From Dehalococcoidales bacterium (lineage in GTDB: Bacteria; Chloroflexota; Dehalococcoidia; Dehalococcoidales; UBA2162): DNA of 12,690 nt. The stretch spans positions 1 through 12,690 of the forward strand of contig JAUSGV010000157.1 of assembly GCA_030648675.1 (NCBI GenBank). Direction: 5' to 3'. Shown here piece after piece: positions 5,839-12,690 of the stretch. A program made the translations under genes and the position numbers. The notes below the pieces were generated by a model, which worked only from the letters and a program-made list of their open reading frames with translations, was not told where the DNA came from and did not search any database. The stretch's first letter is position 1. Each line of letters begins with the position of its first letter.

Positions 5839-5987
5839 AGTAGTACACGGATAACAAAATTATAAAATTACAGCCGTAAATATTACATTTGTATATCGAT
5901 TTCGAGGACCTTTGACCTTCACCTCGTAAATAATGCCAGCGCGTCTTAGAGTTCTCCGCTAGAAGATAGCAAATGGGAGGACTCGAA

Positions 5988-6035
5988 ATGCAACGCAAGC
6001 AGTACACGGAAGAGCTAAGATGCAGGTGGCACTAA
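5988..6035 (+). pseudogene. Possible remnant of an IS3-type transposase OrfA
   Basis: Behind GGGAGG, an ATG opens a 15-residue frame beginning MQRKQYTEEL, the typical first residues of IS3-family OrfA (a helix-turn-helix protein). A one-base frame change continues it as KMQVALTLG, again OrfA-like, before a stop. Nothing of the rest of the element remains and I cannot find terminal inverted repeats. The match is short, so chance is not excluded, but the ribosome site and the continued likeness after a frameshift favour a decayed insertion sequence. Confidence 0.4.
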
Positions 6036-6151
6036 CATTAGGGTAAGTTCACCACGACGCAGGTCCCCATCGGCAATCACACAATCAGCATTGGACTTAC
6101 CGCTAAACAAGTGTCGTTGATTAAAAGGGAAATGACGGTTGCGGGCCGCCA

Positions 6152-7750
<1,599 letters not shown>

Positions 7751-8851
7751 TTAACGGCCTCCTCCCAAACCTTTAACGACGACGTCGCCTATTTCCTTCG
7801 TGCCCATCTTGATTTTACCTTCGCTCATTATATCAAAAGTGCGGTAGCCGCCGTTAAGGGCCGCTTCGACTGAAGCTTCGATAGCTTCGGCTTCCGGGAT
7901 TAAAGCGAGGGAATACCGCAGCATCATGGCTACGCTCAAGATAGTGGCAAGAGGGTTGGCGATATTTTTCCCGGCGATGGTAGGAGCGCTGCCGTGAATG
8001 GGCTCATACAGCCCGAAAATACCTTTGTTCTCCCGCGGCACTCCGGCCAGGCTGGCGGAAGGCAGCATGCCCATCGAACCGGCGAGGGTCGAAGCTTCGT
8101 CGGTCAATATGTCGCCGAACATATTTTCCATGACCGCCACGTCGATGTACCGGGGGTCCTGTATCAGTTTCATGGAAAAGGAATCTACCAGCATATGTTC
8201 CAGGGTAACGTCAGGGTAGTGAGCGGAAAGCTCAATAGCTATCTGCCGCCAGAGCCGCGAAGTCTGCAGGACGTTGGCTTTATCCACGGAGACAAGCTTC
8301 TTCTTCCGGGCGCGGGCCAGTTCAAACCCGACGCGCAGGATACGCTCGATCTCTTTTTCGGAATAAGCCATCGTGTCGACGGCGCGGCGTCCCCGACTTG
8401 TTTCCCATTGTTTCTTCGGTTTACCGAAGTAGAGCCCGCCGGTCAACTCGCGGACGACGACCATGTCGACCCCGTTCACTACTTCCGGCTTGAAATTAGT
8501 GGCGTTGACCAGAGCCGGAAAGAGCTTTACCGGGCGCAGGTTGGCGAAAAGTCCCATGCCCTTTCTAATGCCCAAAAGGCCGTCTTCGGGACGGACTTTG
8601 GCTTTGGGGTTGTCCCATTTCGGGCCGCCCACGGCGCCGAGTAGGACGGAATCGCAGCCCCGGCACATGTTCAGTGTTTCTTCGGTGAGGGCGACGTCGT
8701 GCTTGTCGATAGAGATGCCGCCGATCAGTCCGTATTGCAGCTTAAATTCATGCCCGAATTTCCGGCCGGCGGCCTGAAGGACCTTCACGCCTTCGGCGAT
8801 AACTTCAGGGCCGATGCCGTCCCCGGGCAGAACTGCGATATCGAATTTCAA
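7751..8851 (-). CDS. leuB: 3-isopropylmalate dehydrogenase
   Basis: 366 residues of the isocitrate/isopropylmalate dehydrogenase family. LeuB oxidises and decarboxylates 3-isopropylmalate for leucine; the same kind of enzyme handles 3-methylmalate in the citramalate route to isoleucine, which fits the neighbour cimA. Motifs: PGDGIGPEV (9-17), R106 and R135, catalytic Y141 in GGLYFG, K191 in VDKANVL, D223, and D247 and D251 in FGDILTDEAS. The cofactor loop reads HGSAPTIAGK, with Thr at 291 where NAD-linked LeuB normally has Asp. Start TTG 8851 lies 7 bases after GGAGG. It is first in the visible leuB-cimA unit; the leuA, leuC, leuD and ilv genes often found upstream are absent here. A 15-bp palindrome lies just upstream. 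Confidence 0.93.
   Translation of the reverse strand: MKFDIAVLPGDGIGPEVIAEGVKVLQAAGRKFGHEFKLQYGLIGGISIDKHDVALTEETLNMCRGCDSVLLGAVGGPKWDNPKAKVRPEDGLLGIRKGMGLFANLRPVKLFPALVNATNFKPEVVNGVDMVVVRELTGGLYFGKPKKQWETSRGRRAVDTMAYSEKEIERILRVGFELARARKKKLVSVDKANVLQTSRLWRQIAIELSAHYPDVTLEHMLVDSFSMKLIQDPRYIDVAVMENMFGDILTDEASTLAGSMGMLPSASLAGVPRENKGIFGLYEPIHGSAPTIAGKNIANPLATILSVAMMLRYSLALIPEAEAIEASVEAALNGGYRTFDIMSEGKIKMGTKEIGDVVVKGLGGGR
7758..7766 (-). promoter_or_regulatory. Ribosome binding site of cimA inside leuB
   Basis: GGGAGGAGG within the final Gly codons of leuB, 7 bases before the TTG of cimA; TAA and TTG directly abut. Confidence 0.75.
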
Positions 8852-8858
8852 GTGTTAG

Positions 8859-8863
8859 CCTCC
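8859..8863 (-). promoter_or_regulatory. Ribosome binding site fixing the TTG start of leuB
   Basis: GGAGG on the minus strand, 7 bases before TTG. Confidence 0.75.
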
Positions 8864-8879
8864 AGGTTCAGGTTTATTT

Positions 8880-8894
8880 AAATAGACTCTATTT
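8880..8894. promoter_or_regulatory. Palindrome upstream of leuB, possible operator
   Basis: AAATAGACTCTATTT: perfect 7-bp arms around one base, 28-42 bp before the leuB start. Size, symmetry and place suit binding of a dimeric repressor. No convincing -35/-10 pair for leuB is visible around it. Confidence 0.4.
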
Positions 8895-9054
8895 TTGCTC
8901 TTTTGAGGTGGGAAAGCAAGTAGAAGCGAGAGAGCGGCTTATTATCGAATGTTTTCGGTTCTCTTCGCTCATGATAAGTAGCACTCATAACCGCCTTCGA
9001 CTTGGTGTACCGAACAAAACGTCATAAATTTTTAACTATTTCCATCACAGATTT

Positions 9055-9084
9055 TTGACTTTTCAATATTTAGCATGTCATAAT
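9055..9084 (+). promoter_or_regulatory. Promoter of the 9.1-12.6 kb operon
   Basis: -35 TTGACT (9055-9060), 18-bp spacer, -10 CATAAT (9079-9084) preceded by an extended TGT. Transcription would begin near 9091. No other good promoter is seen before the following genes, which are close or overlapping. Confidence 0.55.
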
Positions 9085-9098
9085 TTTCTTTTATCATT

Positions 9099-9677
9099 TT
9101 GAAAAGGAGTTTAATCATAAACACGCTTGGCAATATCGAACAGAGGATATCCATTATCCTGGGTGTTTTAGGCTGTCGGTTTTGCGCGGTGTTCCTTTCC
9201 TGCCCTGGCTTCTCTTCCGTTGCGAGCCGAATGAGGCTGGAGAATCTCAACGGGAGCAAAGGCCATCGAAAGATCTCCCAGTATTACTCTGCCCTCAAAC
9301 TGTGCCGTGTCGTGCTTCCAATCTTCTTGCTTCCTTCGATACTCGGTATTGCTGTTTGTCATAGTTCCTCTGCTCAGACTTCTGCACTAGACGGAATGAA
9401 CCATTTTGAAATACTTATTCCCCTTAACCCGTCAGTATGCGATATGTCTGCAATGCAAATGTCTCCTCCAGCCACAATGGGCCTCGGGGAAAGCTGCACA
9501 GTTTCCATGGAGCCCGCTAATCCGAAACACAGTCTTGGTGTGGTATCGATGCTTGCTCATTCGCCTCTGCTCCCCATGGTTATAGCGTTACCAGCTTTCG
9601 GAGAAAAAGTGCCTCAAAAAGTTGCTTCTCCCTTTGAAACATTTACCTCGCTTATCGAGCACCCTCCCCGTATTTAA
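9099..9677 (+). CDS. Met/Cys-rich membrane-anchored protein, start uncertain
   Basis: The open frame gives up to 192 residues. Numbered from TTG 9099 there is a weakly hydrophobic stretch near 16-38, a clear membrane segment or uncleaved signal near 69-87, and an exported tail. The tail carries a Met/Cys cluster (CDMSAMQM about 114-121, then a second Cys and Met), which suggests soft-metal binding, perhaps copper. I recognise no family. The start is unclear: TTG 9099 has no ribosome site, AAAAGGAG at 9102-9109 points to ATC 9114 or ATA 9117, and ATG 9231 lacks a site but would still keep the main membrane segment. It is the first gene after the promoter at 9055 and overlaps the next frame, so it seems to belong with the thioredoxin-CcdA operon. 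It could also be a decayed gene. Confidence 0.5.
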   Translation: MKRSLIINTLGNIEQRISIILGVLGCRFCAVFLSCPGFSSVASRMRLENLNGSKGHRKISQYYSALKLCRVVLPIFLLPSILGIAVCHSSSAQTSALDGMNHFEILIPLNPSVCDMSAMQMSPPATMGLGESCTVSMEPANPKHSLGVVSMLAHSPLLPMVIALPAFGEKVPQKVASPFETFTSLIEHPPRI

Positions 9678-9846
9678 TAGTGCAACTGTCCATCTCGCTA
9701 TATTGTTGCTGGGTCTCGCTTCAGTGGTAATGGCCGGCGCTATGATTTACCTCAAACTTCGTAATTATTACTTGTGGCTCATACTACTACTGGTTCTGGC
9801 ACCTATAGTAATAAGCTATCTTCATGTCGAAATCTGGCCAAGCTGA
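9622..9846 (+). CDS. Small two-helix membrane protein
   Basis: Up to 74 residues, with two strong hydrophobic segments (about 24-46 and 50-68) parted by a short KLRNYY turn. The frame overlaps the end of the preceding gene by 56 bases in a different frame and ends 46 bp before the next start. TTG 9622 is the only early start in frame; its ribosome site is poor (GGAGAAA, about 18 bases away), so translation may depend on coupling to the upstream gene. No family recognised. Another reading is that it and the preceding frame were once one gene, split by a frameshift. The membrane pattern is convincing; the exact limits are not. Confidence 0.45.
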   Translation: MLLPLKHLPRLSSTLPVFNSATVHLAILLLGLASVVMAGAMIYLKLRNYYLWLILLLVLAPIVISYLHVEIWPS

Positions 9847-9892
9847 TAACCTGTTTGTTAATTTGAAAAATAACTATACACAAGGAGATATC

Positions 9893-11248
9893 ATGAAATT
9901 GAATCTGAATACTGGCTTCGCGAGAACGGCAGTATTTCTAATCGCATTAACCCTGGTGCTTGCCGGGTGCCATACAGCGGTTCAACCTGACATCGGCTCA
10001 ACTCCGGCAACGAACGATAGCATAACTCAACTGGTATTCGGTGCAGCCCAGCAAATAGGTGGACCGGCGAGTAATGCCGCCTCGCCTCTCTTAGTTCAGG
10101 GGCAAGATGGGCACCTGTATATGATATGGTCGCAGGATGATCCACAGAGCGCCGCCGCGGCCAACGTGAGCGGGAACACGAGCGGAACGAGTATGGGGTC
10201 CTCGGCTCTGCGTGACGTTCTGATGTCCATCTCCTCGAATGGAGGCCAGACCTGGTCCAAACCCTTGCAGGTCAACGATAAACCAGCAGCCATCGAGGCG
10301 GATGAGAATCCCCCGAAAATCGCAGTGGCAAGCAACGGATGGATATATTCCGTATGGAATTTTCCTAACGCCAAAGGGGACAAGATGCGTGGAAATGCCC
10401 AATTTGCTTCCTTCAATGGTGTAGGCGGGTTCACCCCCGCGCAAACGCTGAATGATGTAAAAGATGTTGCCCGGTTCGCGGCGCTGGGTATTTCGCCCGA
10501 CGGGACTATCTTCATTCCCTGGATCGACCGGCGTGTGGATAATCCGGCTCCGAGGCGAATCTACCACACCCGAATCAGTGCGTCGGGCAAGGTATTGTCG
10601 ACAAACGTGAACATCGGCGGCCCTGCCTGCGAATGCTGCCGGCTGGCAATGGCTTTCGCCGATGGGGGCAAAACGGTGTACATCGCTTACCGGGAAAACT
10701 TAAACAACATCCGTGATATGGTCATTCAGAAGTCAACGGATGGAGGCAATACTTTCGGAGCACCAGTCGTAATAAGTAACGAAGGCTGGTATGTTGAGAG
10801 TTGCCCTCACTCCGGTCCTGACATCGCCGTCGATGCCGCCGGCGACGTGCACGTTACCTGGTGGACGCCGGGACCCAAACCAGAAGACGCCGGAATCTAC
10901 TACAGCGTCTCCCAGGATGGCGGCCAGACATTCTCCCCCCGCAAGTTGATAGACGCCGAAAATGGAACGGGAGCTCTACGCTCGTACTTGTCCGTCGGTC
11001 CTGGTGGGAATATCTATATGGCCTGGAGCAATATTGTTCCGAACGCGGATAACACTACGCAGATATTCTTCCGGTATCTCGGTTCCGATGGTAAGACTCT
11101 AAGCTCTGTGCAGCAACTAAGTAAATCCAAAGGTAACGCTGACCGTCCGGCTGTGATCGTATCCAACGGCAAGGTCTACATATCATGGACGGAAACGGAT
11201 GGAGAAAATTCGTCTGCTTTCCTGACGATGGCTCCCATACTAAAATGA
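9893..11248 (+). CDS. Beta-propeller (BNR/Asp-box) lipoprotein with CxCC and CPH motifs
   Basis: 451 residues from ATG 9893, placed after AAGGAG; a longer frame from 9824 lacks a signal start. Lipobox LAGC puts the lipidated Cys at 26. The body is a sialidase-like propeller with Asp boxes SNGGQTW (115-121), STDGGNTF (281-288) and SQDGGQTF (340-347), and repeated YxxW strands such as LYMIWS, IYSVWN, VHVTWW, IYMAWS and VYISWT. Two Cys motifs stand out, PACECCR (244-250) and SCPHSGPD (303-310), between propeller blades. From memory, propellers with this C-x-C-C plus CPHxGP pair recur beside thiol-redox or copper genes, and the cysteines may bind metal or form disulfides. Sialidase activity is not implied, since the catalytic Arg/Tyr set is not evident. 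Its stop overlaps the next start (ATGA). Confidence 0.82.
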   Translation: MKLNLNTGFARTAVFLIALTLVLAGCHTAVQPDIGSTPATNDSITQLVFGAAQQIGGPASNAASPLLVQGQDGHLYMIWSQDDPQSAAAANVSGNTSGTSMGSSALRDVLMSISSNGGQTWSKPLQVNDKPAAIEADENPPKIAVASNGWIYSVWNFPNAKGDKMRGNAQFASFNGVGGFTPAQTLNDVKDVARFAALGISPDGTIFIPWIDRRVDNPAPRRIYHTRISASGKVLSTNVNIGGPACECCRLAMAFADGGKTVYIAYRENLNNIRDMVIQKSTDGGNTFGAPVVISNEGWYVESCPHSGPDIAVDAAGDVHVTWWTPGPKPEDAGIYYSVSQDGGQTFSPRKLIDAENGTGALRSYLSVGPGGNIYMAWSNIVPNADNTTQIFFRYLGSDGKTLSSVQQLSKSKGNADRPAVIVSNGKVYISWTETDGENSSAFLTMAPILK

Positions 11249-12576
11249 AAAGGCCGAGTGTTCGAATCGTTGCCCGGGTCTTCGGTTTGATAGTGCTTGG
11301 GTGCGCAGGGGTCTGGGTGGTGGTAGCCAGCGTACAGGACGCGTCCCATTCTCAACAGCCGGCAGGGACTATTCAAGCCGGGTCGGCGGCCCCCAGCTTC
11401 AATTTAACGACACTTGAAGGCAGGGGCGTGAGCTTGGCCGACTATCGAGGCAAACCACTGGTGCTGAACTTTTTTGCGAGCTGGTGCGACCCGTGCCGGG
11501 AAGAGACCCCGGTGGTCAAAGCGGTGTCCGATGAAGCGGCCGCGGGCGGCTACAATATCCTGGGGATTGCTATTCAGGACCAGCGCCAATCCCTGAATCA
11601 GTACATCAACGAGGAAGGGCTTTCGATGCCGGTGGCCATGGACTTGAACGATAGAACCGCACGTGCCTATGGATTAATCGGGCCTCCCATGACGGTTTTC
11701 ATAGACAAGACCGGCATAGTGCGCGACGTGGTAATGGGTCCATTGACCAACGACCGGGTCAAGCAAGGGTTGACGACCGCCAGCGCTGTATCGGGAGCGG
11801 GAAACGGAGCACAGACTTCAAATGCCAGTCAGTCACCAATCGGTAACAAGGCTTCAATTCTGGCCGGCCTGGCCATAGCATTAGGTGCCGGCCTGCTTTC
11901 GTTTCTATCCCCATGTGTTTTGCCTTTATTGCCGGCTTACATGGGCTACATCGCCGGCGTTTCTTCGGAAGCTATCGACCAGCCAAACGCGGGTCCAAAG
12001 AGACTCCCCATCCTCTACCGAACCGGCGCCTTTACCCTGGGGTTGGTGCTGGTCTTTGTAGTTCTCGGATTTTCAGCCTCCGTCATCGGGGCATGGCTGG
12101 TGGCTTACCGGTCGCTACTGGCTCGCATAGGCGGATTGGTGGTCCTGGCTTTCGGGCTGCACATGCTCGGAATAGTTCCTATACCGTTCCTCCGGGGGGA
12201 GTTTCGGCCAGCGTTGAACACGCGACGCTGGCGCTTCGGCGGGGGAATATTGAGCGCAGGAGCTCTGGGTGCGGCCTTTGGAATTGGCTGGACGCCCTGC
12301 GTCGGACCAATGCTGGGCACTATTTTGGTCATGGCTGGTCAGACTGGAAAAACTGGAATAGGCGTTTCTCTACTTTTGGCTTACGGCATCGGATTGGGAC
12401 TTCCATTTCTTTTCGCTGGACTCGCCTTCAGCCGTGCTCTGGGAGCCGTGGCTAGCCTCAAGCGACGTGCAGGTCTAATTGAGAAACTAAGCGGAGCGCT
12501 TCTTGTGGGGACAGCTGTACTTTTAATAACCGGCAATCTCAGCACCCTCACCGTTTGGCTCCAGAGCAAGTTTTAG
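11245..12576 (+). CDS. TlpA-like thioredoxin fused to a CcdA-type transporter
   Basis: 443 residues from ATG 11245, which overlaps the previous stop as ATGA. An N-terminal membrane anchor (about 9-30) precedes an exported TlpA/ResA-type thioredoxin domain (about 46-178) with active site WCDPC (Cys 81 and 84) and cis-Pro in GPPMTVF (about 147-153). After a Ser/Ala/Gly linker comes a CcdA/DsbD-beta transporter (about 203-437) with about six membrane segments and the two reactive Cys: C224 in FLSPCVLPLLPAY and C352 in WTPCVGP. CcdA carries electrons from cytoplasmic thioredoxin to the outside, where the fused domain would reduce disulfides in partner proteins, such as apocytochrome c or Cys-bearing metal proteins. 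In known fusions such as DipZ the CcdA part comes first; here the order is reversed. The last 28 bases lie in the terminal palindrome, but the protein reaches a natural stop. Confidence 0.9.
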   Translation: MKRPSVRIVARVFGLIVLGCAGVWVVVASVQDASHSQQPAGTIQAGSAAPSFNLTTLEGRGVSLADYRGKPLVLNFFASWCDPCREETPVVKAVSDEAAAGGYNILGIAIQDQRQSLNQYINEEGLSMPVAMDLNDRTARAYGLIGPPMTVFIDKTGIVRDVVMGPLTNDRVKQGLTTASAVSGAGNGAQTSNASQSPIGNKASILAGLAIALGAGLLSFLSPCVLPLLPAYMGYIAGVSSEAIDQPNAGPKRLPILYRTGAFTLGLVLVFVVLGFSASVIGAWLVAYRSLLARIGGLVVLAFGLHMLGIVPIPFLRGEFRPALNTRRWRFGGGILSAGALGAAFGIGWTPCVGPMLGTILVMAGQTGKTGIGVSLLLAYGIGLGLPFLFAGLAFSRALGAVASLKRRAGLIEKLSGALLVGTAVLLITGNLSTLTVWLQSKF

Positions 12577-12690
12577 ACTTTCTTATTTGGGAAAGAATAC
12601 CAGGCACCGCTCACCCTCGCGAGGGTGAGCGGTGCCTGGTATTCTTTCCCAAATAAGAAAGTCTAAAACTTGCTCTGGAGCCAAACGGTG
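12549..12690. repeat. 142-bp perfect palindrome at the end of the window
   Basis: Both arms are 71 bp with no loop, centred between 12619 and 12620 (CTCG|CGAG). The left arm covers the last 28 bases of the thioredoxin-CcdA gene and the next 43; the right arm is its exact reverse complement and ends at the last base of the window. The inner part (about 12592-12647) could be a real GC-rich terminator hairpin. The outer part, which copies coding sequence backward, is more likely a contig-end fold-back. Confidence 0.95.

Larger units (their letters stand above)
5743..6151. other. 409-bp intergenic region between the cupredoxin gene and cimA
   Basis: It holds the cupredoxin ribosome site (GGAGG, 5754-5750 on the minus strand), a dyad at 5823-5838, a TATAAT on the minus strand at 5864-5859, and a possible IS3 transposase remnant from 5988. 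The rest (about 6040-6151) shows no gene I can support; a 7-bp inverted pair (GGTAAGT and ACTTACC) spans about 6043-6101. No terminator is evident after cimA. Confidence 0.5.

Noticed and set aside
7994..8644. 216-residue open frame opposite leuB
   Set aside because: It is antisense to a full, motif-complete leuB and has no family likeness; a by-product of G+C-rich codons.
11913..12455. 180-residue open frame within the CcdA region
   Set aside because: It overlaps the fusion gene in another frame; its protein is Arg-rich and lacks any domain or ribosome site.

Overview
The window looks like chromosomal DNA from a Chloroflexota bacterium, most likely Dehalococcoidia or a close relative. The reasons are the S21/YqeY/PurS-PurL gene order, the sequence flavour of DnaN, S21 and citramalate synthase, and the frequent TTG starts behind strong GGAGG sites. 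This placement comes from recalled family resemblance, not from a search. Composition varies: housekeeping genes reach about 58-65% G+C in the stretches I counted by hand, while a patch inside dnaN and the small-gene island behind it fall to about 35-40%. The last 142 bases are a perfect palindrome, which suggests the window ends at a contig end.

Layout. (1) 1-1201, minus strand: rpsU (S21) -> yqeY -> the start of a PurS-PurL fusion of purine synthesis, with a consensus promoter before rpsU and a small terminator after yqeY. (2) 1472-1897, plus: a lipoprotein with a CARDB-like domain. (3) 2002-2628, minus: a glyoxalase II-like metallo-beta-lactamase-fold hydrolase, divergent from dnaN. (4) 2788-4136, plus: dnaN (sliding clamp) with two AT-rich insertions and a clear intrinsic terminator. 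(5) 4137-5240: an AT-rich island of three small membrane-protein genes (33, 103 and 58 aa), closed by a second copy of the last 71 bp of the dnaN region (gene end plus terminator). (6) 5299-5742, minus: a cupredoxin lipoprotein. (7) 5743-6151: mostly non-coding, with a possible IS3-type transposase remnant. (8) 6152-8851, minus: leuB -> cimA, directly abutting, for leucine and isoleucine synthesis. (9) 9055-12576, plus: one apparent operon of a Met/Cys-rich membrane-anchored protein, a small two-helix membrane protein, a beta-propeller lipoprotein with Asp boxes and a CxCC/CPH motif, and a TlpA-like thioredoxin fused to a CcdA-type transporter. It ends in the palindrome.

How the genes may work together. 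leuB and cimA serve branched-chain amino acid synthesis through citramalate. The 9.1-12.6 kb operon looks like an extracytoplasmic thiol-redox and metal-handling module: the CcdA part would carry electrons across the membrane to the exported thioredoxin part, whose targets could include the Cys-bearing propeller lipoprotein. The cupredoxin shows that copper proteins are used at the same cell surface.

The points most worth a second look are the dnaN-tail direct repeat around the small island, the AT-rich insert block inside dnaN, the thioredoxin-first TlpA-CcdA fusion with its odd partners, and the terminal palindrome.
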